Positions 1 to 6,840 of a DNA stretch of 30,434 bases are shown here, in pieces. The DNA is from Thermoplasmata archaeon. GTDB taxonomy: Archaea > Thermoplasmatota > Thermoplasmata > Thermoplasmatales > Thermoplasmataceae. Under the pieces are notes generated by a model. It ran no database searches. It was given only the letters and a program-made list of their open reading frames with translations, and was not told where the DNA came from. The translations under genes were made by a program, and so were the position numbers. Within the stretch, counting starts at the first letter, position 1. Every line of letters begins with the position of its first letter. The stretch lies in the NCBI GenBank assembly GCA_021797525.1, contig JAJZZQ010000071.1, positions 1 through 30,434 on the forward strand. Direction: 5' to 3'.

Positions 1-1
1 G

Positions 2-595
2 CTGGGGTTAATAGGTTCTAAGAGCAGATACGTAATTAAGAGGGTCTACACAAAGAAGAGTCATGAGAAACTTCCAGATGAGAATGTTGCAGTCATAAGT
101 ACTGACAAACTTTCTTTCATCGCAGGCGAATATGTTGGCAAAGATGATCCAGCGGGAATTGTAAGAATACAGTCCGGTCTACCAGCTTCAGGCGAAGCCA
201 TGGAGGCTTTCTCATTCCCATATATGGTATCTGGGTGGATGAGGGGGTCCTTTAATGGTCCACTCATGCCTGTTAGTTTGAAAGATGCAAAGATGTCAAG
301 ATTTGATGGCCCTCCAAAGGTTATTGGATTGGGATTTGTATTAAAAGACGGAAAACTCGTTGGACCTGTTGATATGTTTGACGATCCCGCCTTTGATGGA
401 GCAAGAAAAACTGCCAGTCAGGTTGTTGATTATCTCAGGAGAATGGGTCCATTTGAACCTCACAGACTTCCTGAGGATGAGATGGAATATACATCACTCC
501 CTCGAGTCCTAGAAAAATTCAAAGGCAAATTCGAGGTCATTGAATCTCAGTCCAAGAAGAGGGAAGTCAAGGTATCTACAAAAGATGTGGATTAA
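2..595 (+). CDS. fbp: Fructose-1,6-bisphosphate aldolase/phosphatase, 3' part
   Basis: This is the C-terminal portion (about 197 residues) of the archaeal bifunctional enzyme that condenses triose phosphates to FBP and hydrolyses it to fructose 6-phosphate in gluconeogenesis. The frame is open from the first bases of the window to TAA at 593-595, so the 5' half lies outside and the ATG at 200 is internal. A Y-x-x-K-D motif (visible residues 44-48, around base 135) matches the spacing of the tyrosine, Schiff-base lysine and aspartate I recall for the Sulfolobus tokodaii enzyme. The stretches SRFDGPP and DPAFDGAR and the terminal YTSLP are typical of the family. The full-length family is about 360-400 residues, so roughly half is visible. 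The gene ends 126 bp before the oxidase operon and appears to be transcribed separately. Confidence 0.93.
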   Translation: MGLIGSKSRYVIKRVYTKKSHEKLPDENVAVISTDKLSFIAGEYVGKDDPAGIVRIQSGLPASGEAMEAFSFPYMVSGWMRGSFNGPLMPVSLKDAKMSRFDGPPKVIGLGFVLKDGKLVGPVDMFDDPAFDGARKTASQVVDYLRRMGPFEPHRLPEDEMEYTSLPRVLEKFKGKFEVIESQSKKREVKVSTKDVD

Positions 596-692
596 AGATT
601 CCATATTTATTTCATTTTGAGTGTATAAAATTCGAAGTTCTATATTTTTAAAGCAGTGACAGACTGTCTAATTTCGTATTGCGTTGGGAAAT

Positions 693-701
693 CTTAATAT
701 A
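693..701 (+). promoter_or_regulatory. TATA-like box of the oxidase operon
   Basis: The sequence cttaatata is centred 25 nt upstream of the ATG at 722. No Shine-Dalgarno precedes that ATG, so transcription probably begins at or next to the start codon (leaderless). A second AT-rich stretch at 641-652 is too far upstream for this start. Confidence 0.5.
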
Positions 702-721
702 ACATTTTTCAATCCAATTGC

Positions 722-970
722 ATGGACGATAGCAAAAAGCTAATCGCTTCAATTTTAATTGTTTCAATTATAATTGGGTTAGCGGCATTCTTTCTTTTGA
801 AGTTCTTACTGAGCACTTTTTATGTGGCAAATCCCGGCTTGTCCAATTTGCTGCAAATAGACTATGTTGTCTCTGCTGGTATAGCTGCATCAGCTTTCAG
901 CATAATTATACTCTTTTATCCGGTGTATAAGCACGGTATAAGTAACGGTGATTGGGAGGATTATAGATGA
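722..970 (+). CDS. Small two-helix membrane protein, first gene of the oxidase operon
   Basis: This 82-residue protein has two strongly hydrophobic segments (about residues 7-31 and 46-67) and a short acidic C-terminal tail. I do not recognise a named family. The stop codon overlaps the ATG of oxidase subunit II in an ATGA arrangement, so the two are translationally coupled. A small accessory subunit of the terminal oxidase, comparable to the tiny helical subunits of B-type oxidases, is the natural inference from this position. Nothing in the sequence proves it. The leaderless start at 722 is supported by a TATA-like box 25 nt upstream. Confidence 0.75.
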   Translation: MDDSKKLIASILIVSIIIGLAAFFLLKFLLSTFYVANPGLSNLLQIDYVVSAGIAASAFSIIILFYPVYKHGISNGDWEDYR

Positions 971-1440
971 ACAGCAAAATGAAGGTTGAAATTCTGTTTA
1001 TAGGAATTGTTATCATATTATTGGCCAGCGGTGCTGCTTACAATGTATATGGTATACTTGGGCATGAGAGGAACATTCCACAGGATACATACAATCCATC
1101 ATTGTATGTTAATACTACAACAATTAATGTCACAGGAGTTCAGTGGTCATGGAGTTTCGAATTGCCTAACATGACTGCCCCATCCACTCATGTTTACCTG
1201 ATAAAAGGAACTAGTTATGCTCTCAATGTCACTTCAGGAGATGTTATACATGATTTATTCATAATAGGGGCAGGGGTACAGGTCTATGCAGTTCCCGGAC
1301 AGTATAATCATGTTGTCTTTACACCAGAAAAAACAGGAAAATTATACTATGAATGTGTCGAGTATTGTGGAGAGGATCACTATGAGATGAGGGGATATTT
1401 CACAGTTCTTCCAGCAAATTCAACCTCGGGTGGTTCATGA
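967..1440 (+). CDS. coxB: Heme-copper oxidase subunit II (CuA)
   Basis: This 157-residue subunit accepts electrons and passes them through a binuclear CuA centre to subunit I. One N-terminal membrane anchor (about residues 5-27) is followed by an external cupredoxin domain. The complete CuA set is visible: H95, C130-V-E132-Y-C134, H138 and M141. An aromatic QWSWSF patch lies near residue 59, where electron donors dock in the family. The protein is short because it has only one transmembrane helix, as in B-type oxidases, rather than the two found in mitochondrial-type enzymes. It overlaps both neighbours by ATGA-type junctions, placing it firmly in the operon. Confidence 0.95.
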   Translation: MNSKMKVEILFIGIVIILLASGAAYNVYGILGHERNIPQDTYNPSLYVNTTTINVTGVQWSWSFELPNMTAPSTHVYLIKGTSYALNVTSGDVIHDLFIIGAGVQVYAVPGQYNHVVFTPEKTGKLYYECVEYCGEDHYEMRGYFTVLPANSTSGGS

Positions 1441-3125
1441 TGAATCAGACTGATATCCTGATAGTTGTAGGAGTTCTAGGTTCTTTGATAGGAATCATAG
1501 GATTCCTGATATACTATCTAATAGCAACTGGGCGTGAGGAGGTAACAACAGAGGCCGAAGAGCATGGTTATGAAATTCCTCAGGTTTATGAAAGGGAAGA
1601 AATGTATGGCCGAAGAGTATCAGCCAGTTTTTCCGTACTCCTCAGAAATGACTCCAAAAGTATAGGATTAAGGTATATCTTCACATCACTCCTGTTTCTC
1701 TTTATCGCAGGAGCACTTGGAGTACTAATGAGAGTATCTCTTACTGACCCGAATCCAACTATAATCGTTCCGGTTATCTACAATATATTGCTAACAGAGC
1801 ATGCTACATTAATGATTTACATGTTTGCTGTTGGGATGGCACTCGGTCTGGGATACTATCTATTGCCATCTTATCTTAAACTTAAAAGAGATAACATGGG
1901 TACATATTCATCATTCGCCTACTGGATTTGGCTATTGGGTGGCGCACTTTTTGTCCTATCAAGATCATCCATGAGATGGTATATGTACCCCCCACTCTCA
2001 TTACAACTGACTCCATTCGGAGCTGGTTCTTACAACTGGCTGGCCATAATTGCAATGGAAATGATATTCATAGGGATGATGCTTGCAAGCGTAGTAGTAT
2101 TAAAAATTATATTCATAGATAGATCAGATAAGATTTCACTTTCCAAGATGCCGATTTTTGCCTGGTCCGTGGCGTTTACTTTGCTTATGCTCGTAACGTC
2201 AGCACCTCCATTAATGGTTGGTCTGGGAATGCTTTTCTATGATTTCTTCAATCCTGTCTTCTTTACTGCCAGTACGCATACGGTTTTGCAGTTTGCGATT
2301 CTGTTCTGGTTCTGGGGACATCCCATTGTTTACATCGCCATAATGCCATTCTTCGGAATTATGTACGAAATAATATCTAGGTTCTCAGGGAAACCGGTTT
2401 ACAGTTATTCTTCAGCTGTTTTCTCACTGGGACTTCTAATGATTCTTAGTGAACTCGTATGGGGGCATCATCTTCTCAATTCTGGTCTTGGAACAGACTG
2501 GGTATTGTTCTTTACTATAGCCTCGTTCATAGTAGTTATCCCATCTGCATTGACAATCTTCAATATGATCGCCACCTTATGGACAGCTGAGAAAATCAGG
2601 CTAACAGTACCAATGCTCTTTGTTATTAATGCCATCTTTGATTTCATAATTGGGGGTGCAATGGGGGTAATGCTTGGAGATGATGCAGTTAATCTCACAG
2701 CTCATGGGACGTACTTTGTTACTGGTCATTTCCATTTCGTATTTGTGGGATTGACACTAGGTGTCTCCATGGCAGCATTCTATCTTCTGTTTCCAACCTT
2801 TTCCAACGGTAGAGTCTACAATGAAAGACTTGCGAAATGGCATATGTATATAACTGCTCTGGGCTCATTCATCATGTCCTTTTCATGGGGTGTTGGAGGT
2901 TTCCTTGGAATGCCAAGAGCCGTAGCAGGATATTTCCCATTCTTCCAGCCATATCAGGATAGTGCTATCGTGGGTGGTGTAATCATTGGGATTGGTCAAT
3001 TGGTTTTCTTATATAACATAACTAGGAGCTGGATGACTGATCCAGTAACTGATCCATCAAATATTTTCGAAATAAGTGCTAATGAACCAATGGAGAGCCC
3101 AGGCATAGTTGGAGGTGGTAAGTAA
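1437..3125 (+). CDS. coxA: Heme-copper oxidase subunit I
   Basis: This 562-residue polytopic catalytic subunit reduces O2 to water and pumps protons. Visible ligands are H122 (low-spin heme, in TEHATLMIYM), H295-P-I-V-Y299 (CuB histidine and the tyrosine normally cross-linked to it), H344-H345 (CuB) and H431/H433 in GHFHFVFVG (high-spin and low-spin heme). The HPEVY glutamate of A1-type oxidases is replaced by isoleucine, which argues against an A1 enzyme. Length and subunit II architecture fit the B family (ba3/SoxB-like). An extra N-terminal helix precedes a charged cytoplasmic stretch at about residues 32-60. The start overlaps the subunit II stop (ATGATG). The gene ends one base before the cupredoxin ATG. 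Confidence 0.95.
   Translation: MMNQTDILIVVGVLGSLIGIIGFLIYYLIATGREEVTTEAEEHGYEIPQVYEREEMYGRRVSASFSVLLRNDSKSIGLRYIFTSLLFLFIAGALGVLMRVSLTDPNPTIIVPVIYNILLTEHATLMIYMFAVGMALGLGYYLLPSYLKLKRDNMGTYSSFAYWIWLLGGALFVLSRSSMRWYMYPPLSLQLTPFGAGSYNWLAIIAMEMIFIGMMLASVVVLKIIFIDRSDKISLSKMPIFAWSVAFTLLMLVTSAPPLMVGLGMLFYDFFNPVFFTASTHTVLQFAILFWFWGHPIVYIAIMPFFGIMYEIISRFSGKPVYSYSSAVFSLGLLMILSELVWGHHLLNSGLGTDWVLFFTIASFIVVIPSALTIFNMIATLWTAEKIRLTVPMLFVINAIFDFIIGGAMGVMLGDDAVNLTAHGTYFVTGHFHFVFVGLTLGVSMAAFYLLFPTFSNGRVYNERLAKWHMYITALGSFIMSFSWGVGGFLGMPRAVAGYFPFFQPYQDSAIVGGVIIGIGQLVFLYNITRSWMTDPVTDPSNIFEISANEPMESPGIVGGGK
3111..3117 (+). promoter_or_regulatory. Shine-Dalgarno selecting the cupredoxin start at 3127
   Basis: The sequence ggaggtg ends 9 nt before the ATG at 3127. 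It argues for that start rather than the upstream in-frame ATG at 3109, which would overlap the end of coxA by 17 bp and has no such site. Confidence 0.6.
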
Positions 3126-3126
3126 A

Positions 3127-3831
3127 ATGAATGTAAAGGGAAAAGGAGGAATTGCCTTTGGTCTATTGATAATTATCGTCGTGGGCTTGTCTTTCACTTA
3201 TATAGTTACTAGTCCAAGTAGCAGTGGCCTTACTCCTACGAGCTCAGACTACTCCGCTGCTACAAACGTCGCATATGTCCACATCTATGCAGACGCAGCA
3301 GGATGGGACGAGCATTATCACAATATCAATTCAAGTAAACCTATCAACCCGACCATATTTGTAAAGGTCGATACGACACTATACTTTAACGTGACCGAAG
3401 AGGATGGTGCTCCTCACACACTAACTATAGGATATCTTGGGACAACAAATTCAACTGCAAATTTACCAATAGTAAATGGTAATATTTCGAACTCCAAAAT
3501 GCTGGGAGATTATAAAGCCTACGAGCCCTCTGTTTCATATACAGTGCTGTCTACCGCTCAAATCACAACTACAATAGGTCACAACTCTCAGGGCAAATTT
3601 CCATTCACAAAAGCAGGGGTCTATACATATTGGTGCACTATTCATCCGTTTTCAATGCTAGGCGTTATAATAGTTGGAAGTTATCAGAACACCACTGCAG
3701 ATGTTGGTCATGCTGCACCTCTGTCAAACAATCTTATTCCCCACTCAGTTAAAAACTTTGGAAATAACTATATTTCAGATCTCAATACAGGAGTTACTAC
3801 CAAAACGGCTAACTTCGGTGTTGGATATTGA
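3127..3831 (+). CDS. Membrane-anchored cupredoxin (blue copper protein)
   Basis: This 234-residue protein has one N-terminal hydrophobic anchor (about residues 8-28), a Ser/Thr-rich linker and a copper domain. Type 1 copper ligands are readable as H97 (in GAPHTL), C170, H173 and M177 (YWCTIHPFSM), giving the C-x2-H-x3-M spacing of plastocyanin-like proteins. It lies between oxidase subunit I and heme O synthase, one base after coxA and overlapping ctaB. It is therefore probably the electron donor to the oxidase or a tightly bound subunit, similar in role to sulfocyanin in other acidophilic archaea. The chosen start follows a strong Shine-Dalgarno. Sulfocyanin versus another cupredoxin subfamily cannot be settled by eye. 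Confidence 0.88.
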   Translation: MNVKGKGGIAFGLLIIIVVGLSFTYIVTSPSSSGLTPTSSDYSAATNVAYVHIYADAAGWDEHYHNINSSKPINPTIFVKVDTTLYFNVTEEDGAPHTLTIGYLGTTNSTANLPIVNGNISNSKMLGDYKAYEPSVSYTVLSTAQITTTIGHNSQGKFPFTKAGVYTYWCTIHPFSMLGVIIVGSYQNTTADVGHAAPLSNNLIPHSVKNFGNNYISDLNTGVTTKTANFGVGY

Positions 3832-4691
3832 ACCTTAAAGAATTCTCAAAAATTTTTAAAATAGAAATTACTTTTTTAGTTGATCTGGTCGCAGTAGCAG
3901 CATTCTTTTCTAATCCGGCATTTTCCTCCAAAATTATTTACATAGTGCCTCTTCTAATATCCGGTACCCTTGGATCTATGTCTGCGGCTTTATTTAACAA
4001 TATCTACGACATGGATATAGATTCAGGCATGAAAAGGACAAGAACAAGGAAAGATATACTGAACAGCAGTAATTATTGGTCATATTTTCTAACTGGTATC
4101 CTGATGCTTGCAGGCTCTGGGGCCATTTCATTCTTACTTATTAATCCTTTAACTTCTTTGTTTATTATTCTGGGTTTTGTAAGTTACGTATTTCTCTACA
4201 CAATGTTCCTTAAGAGGAGGACGGTCTGGAATATAGTCATTGGTGGGGTTGCAGGCAGTTTTCCTGCCCTTGCAGGCTGGGCTGCTATCTCAAACGACGT
4301 CTCTCTGACATCTCTGTTTATCGCGGGTTTGGTATTTCTGTGGACCCCAACACATTTCTGGAGTCTTGCAGTAAATAATGTAGAAGACTACAGGGGTGCT
4401 TCTTTACCTATGCTTCCTGCAAAAATTGGTATAAAGGAGAGCTTTGGCTGGATTTTCACAAACACCATCGTTCTTATAATATACAGTCTTCTGCCTCTAT
4501 TTACAGGTGCAATACATGTGGGCGTGTACTACATCATTTTAGCAGTTCTCATGGATGGTCTCCTTCTATATCTGGTTATAAGGCCGAAGTTGAACAATTT
4601 TTCCTTAAAATATTTCAGGCAGGTATTCCATTATTCAAATTTCTACTTAATGTTTTTACTAATTTCCATTTCATTTGTAAGCATAAGATAG
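3828..4691 (+). CDS. ctaB: Protoheme IX farnesyltransferase (heme O synthase)
   Basis: This 287-residue UbiA-family membrane prenyltransferase attaches a farnesyl group to heme B to make heme O for the oxidase. The first Asp-rich site is N58-x2-D61-x3-D65 followed by the basic MKRTRTR stretch. The second conserved region reads WTPTHFWSLA with the downstream EDYRGASLPMLP, both diagnostic. Hydrophobic segments fill the rest. The start is TTG at 3828, overlapping the cupredoxin stop (TTGA). There is no ATG until well inside the first conserved helices, and the N-terminal sequence after TTG fits the family, so TTG is accepted. It is the last gene of the oxidase operon and supplies its heme cofactor. 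Confidence 0.93.
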   Translation: MNLKEFSKIFKIEITFLVDLVAVAAFFSNPAFSSKIIYIVPLLISGTLGSMSAALFNNIYDMDIDSGMKRTRTRKDILNSSNYWSYFLTGILMLAGSGAISFLLINPLTSLFIILGFVSYVFLYTMFLKRRTVWNIVIGGVAGSFPALAGWAAISNDVSLTSLFIAGLVFLWTPTHFWSLAVNNVEDYRGASLPMLPAKIGIKESFGWIFTNTIVLIIYSLLPLFTGAIHVGVYYIILAVLMDGLLLYLVIRPKLNNFSLKYFRQVFHYSNFYLMFLLISISFVSIR

Positions 4692-4836
4692 TGTCCACTT
4701 ATTTGACTGCTTATAGTTATATTTCTTGATACAATTATGGAATATTGAGCTCTGAGAAGGAAGAAATTGTGGGGAGGTCATAACGAACCAGTCAATCAGT
4801 TATAAATCATGGATCCTAAGAGTAATTTGTGCAGTC

Positions 4837-5415
4837 ATGGGAGAGGCACTCATTTTTGGAAGTTTCTTCTTTTTATTCGACTTTCACATACTCTTCTTTG
4901 TCTATCTTTACACCACACCTTTCGTCTTTGCAATGATTTTATTCTTGTTCAGGCAAAAATTACCTATTAAGAAGAACTTTCTGTCAAAAGATGTGTTTCT
5001 ACTTCTTGCGGTAATTGTGATTTGGATATATGTATATGCCCTATTGAAGCAGTCCACGATTTATGTTCTCTCTATAACTTATTACCCGGCAATCCTTGAA
5101 GAGCTTAATTTCCGATTCTTAATCCCAGAAATTCTTTCCCGGAAGACTGGAATGGGGAAAGCTTTAGTTATCCAAGCAGTTCTTTATACTATATTCTATC
5201 TCGGCCTGCCTTTACTCAAGCCTGGTTCTTATCCGGGCGTTTATCTGTACTTTTTTATATTCGATAACTTTGCAACATCTCTACTCTATGGTGCCATTTA
5301 TTATCTCAGGAAGAGTATCTATCTTGATATTTCTCTCCATATGTCCTTCTATTTAATTGAAATATTTCTTACTGCATCTACAGCATGGATAGGGGCAGCG
5401 CTAGCTCCCGTTTAA
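4837..5415 (+). CDS. CPBP (CAAX/Abi) family intramembrane protease-like protein
   Basis: This is a 192-residue hydrophobic protein with about six membrane segments. The first CPBP motif EExxxR is present as E88-E89-L-N-F-R93, and a later histidine in an HxxxF context (H168) could be the last metal ligand. The middle motif FxxxH reads F120-Y-L-G-L124, so the usual histidine is missing and activity is uncertain. The reading frame stays open upstream to the stop at 4753, and codons before ATG 4837 encode a plausible cytoplasmic and basic lead into the first helix. No ATG, GTG or TTG occurs there, although a strong ggggaggt lies at 4771-4778. The annotated start may therefore be too short. The stop codon overlaps that of the convergent thioesterase gene. 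Confidence 0.75.
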   Translation: MGEALIFGSFFFLFDFHILFFVYLYTTPFVFAMILFLFRQKLPIKKNFLSKDVFLLLAVIVIWIYVYALLKQSTIYVLSITYYPAILEELNFRFLIPEILSRKTGMGKALVIQAVLYTIFYLGLPLLKPGSYPGVYLYFFIFDNFATSLLYGAIYYLRKSIYLDISLHMSFYLIEIFLTASTAWIGAALAPV

Positions 5416-5795
5416 CTTGAAAGTCTCGCTCTCCATGCATCTGGCACTGAAATCGCTTTCCCGTTTTCATTAACACATACGGAAACAGTTTTTCCAGAAG
5501 CAAATTCTGAGCCATTGGAATCAACAAGCCTGTGGCTAAAAGTGATGCTCTTATCCCCAATGGCAGATACTTCTGTCAGCAAAAGAGGAGATGAATCAAA
5601 GACAATAGGCTTTTTATAATCAACTTCAACATGTGCTATTACTATTCCTGCCTTATCTGCTGAGAATTCGCCATTTATTCTTCTAAGTATGTCAACTCTT
5701 CCAAGTTCAAAATATGTAAGGAATATTGCATTGTTTACATGCCCCAAGGCATCAATGTCTCCATACCTAATCTGAATTTCTATCTTTGACTGCAT
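5412..5795 (-). CDS. Hotdog-fold acyl-CoA thioesterase (4HBT family)
   Basis: This 127-residue single hotdog domain probably hydrolyses an acyl-CoA thioester. The N-terminal active-site loop reads RYGDIDALGHVNN (residues 10-22), with the family's catalytic Asp at about position 13, followed by the start of the long helix (YFELGRVDIL). The length is typical of the YbgC/FadM type. It is the last gene of a leftward operon: its ATG shares one base with the stop of the preceding gene, and that gene overlaps the CoxG-like gene. The substrate is unknown. Its 3' end overlaps the stop of the convergent CPBP-like gene (shared TTAA). Confidence 0.9.
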   Translation of the reverse strand: MQSKIEIQIRYGDIDALGHVNNAIFLTYFELGRVDILRRINGEFSADKAGIVIAHVEVDYKKPIVFDSSPLLLTEVSAIGDKSITFSHRLVDSNGSEFASGKTVSVCVNENGKAISVPDAWRARLSS

Positions 5796-6289
5796 TATTT
5801 CATCAGTTCCATAATAAACTCTTTAATTATAGACGCAACAAGCCTTTCTTTTCCTATTAGGTTGGAAGGATCACAATTATGCACAATTCTCATCCTTGAG
5901 CCCGCTATGAGATCATGGAACGAAGTGGATGATGGATCAAACTCATTTTTTTTCTGGCATGATATAATGAGAGTTGGGGAACTTACAGAAAATAACGTGT
6001 CCTTAATTTCTGAATTAACTGAAGGGTTGACAAGTATCAGTGCAAGTGGTAAATTTGATCTCAGTAATTTTCCCATTCTGAGAACAGAGTCTTTCAACAG
6101 AATGTAAATTCCTTTTTCAAATATCTGAACAGGTTGAGAGCTGTTGCTCATATGTGATTCAGAGCACAGGCCATCTAGTTCATTCTTGTTCGCTTCAATC
6201 AAAATACGGGCAAGTGGTTCATCGCCCGTAGAATGAATCAACGTCAGGGATGAACTCATCAGTAGAACCTCGGGATGAATAGTCTTCAT
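5795..6289 (-). CDS. Hypothetical protein, possible degenerate alpha/beta-hydrolase
   Basis: I do not recognise this 164-residue protein with certainty. Its C-terminal half resembles the end of an alpha/beta-hydrolase. It has a strand LALILVNPSV (about residue 81), then SPTLIIS (about residue 104), an Asp about ten residues later, then RMRIVHN and a final helix rich in Ile/Lys. The nucleophile elbow G-x-S-x-G is absent and the usual catalytic His position is not evident, so catalysis by this mechanism is unlikely. ATGA overlap with the upstream CoxG-like gene and a one-base overlap with the downstream thioesterase gene show strong coupling in a three-gene operon. The fold assignment is weak inference. 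Confidence 0.6.
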   Translation of the reverse strand: MKTIHPEVLLMSSSLTLIHSTGDEPLARILIEANKNELDGLCSESHMSNSSQPVQIFEKGIYILLKDSVLRMGKLLRSNLPLALILVNPSVNSEIKDTLFSVSSPTLIISCQKKNEFDPSSTSFHDLIAGSRMRIVHNCDPSNLIGKERLVASIIKEFIMELMK

Positions 6290-6723
6290 TTTGAGAGATT
6301 ATTTTTAATTCCCTCAAAAAGCTCGTTTATGATCTTCTCGGCCTGTCTTCCTATCATCCTCTGGCCTACAGAGGCAATTTTACCTCCTACCTTTGCGTCT
6401 GCCTTCCAGTCCATTACTGTACCATCTTTAGCCTCCTTCATGTCAAGGTTTGCCTCAAGATCCAGTGTTCCGCCAAGACCCTGGCCACTCCCTTTTATTT
6501 TTGCGTGCACGGGTTCATTCTTTTCTACAACTTTCATATTAATTTTGAAGTCTCCCTTAATGAAGGCCACACCTGCTCTTACCACGATATTGAATTCTTC
6601 AGGGCTTACTACAGAAAGTTCCTTGAGATCGGGTATGCAGGAGGATAGGCGTTTGGCATCCATAATAAAATTGTAGACCTCTGATATTGGTGCCTTAACT
6701 TCGAAAGTTCCATTGAAATCCAT
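6286..6723 (-). CDS. CoxG/SRPBCC-domain protein
   Basis: This 145-residue protein consists of one START-like SRPBCC domain of the CoxG type (named for carbon monoxide dehydrogenase subunit G). The N-terminus MDFNGTFEVKAP, the helix VYNFIMDAKRLSSCIPDL, the glycine-rich GSGQGLGGTLDLEA strand and the C-terminal helix with GRQAEKIINELF are all typical. The frame is open further upstream with ATGs at 6753 and 6855. The start at 6723 is preferred because a strong gaggaga lies 5 nt before it and the domain begins exactly there. No CO dehydrogenase genes are present in the window, so the name should not imply CO oxidation. It heads a leftward operon with a hydrolase-like protein and a thioesterase, suggesting handling of a hydrophobic or acyl ligand (inference). 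Confidence 0.85.
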   Translation of the reverse strand: MDFNGTFEVKAPISEVYNFIMDAKRLSSCIPDLKELSVVSPEEFNIVVRAGVAFIKGDFKINMKVVEKNEPVHAKIKGSGQGLGGTLDLEANLDMKEAKDGTVMDWKADAKVGGKIASVGQRMIGRQAEKIINELFEGIKNNLSK

Positions 6724-6728
6724 ATTTA

Positions 6729-6735
6729 TCTCCTC
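6729..6735 (-). promoter_or_regulatory. Shine-Dalgarno fixing the CoxG-like start
   Basis: On the minus strand gaggaga sits 5 nt before the ATG whose first base is 6723. It selects this start over the longer in-frame alternatives at 6753 and 6855. Confidence 0.65.
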
Positions 6736-6811
6736 TTGCTTATCGCTTGCCATCTTAAATGTTTTCCCAACCTCAGATATGGTAATTCGATACTGGTCAT
6801 TATAGCATTTA

Positions 6812-6822
6812 CTTATTATATC
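6812..6822 (+). promoter_or_regulatory. TATA-like box of the RqcH/NEMF-like gene
   Basis: The AT-rich cttattatatc is centred about 24 nt upstream of the TTG at 6841, the distance expected for a leaderless archaeal transcript. It supports the TTG start. Confidence 0.5.
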
Positions 6823-6840
6823 TGTATAGATTTTACCCCC

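Noticed and set aside
6736..6840. N-terminal extension of the RqcH-like protein from ATG 6736
   Set aside because: It does not resemble the NFACT N-terminus, contains the likely TATA box, and overlaps the opposite-strand coxG-like start region.
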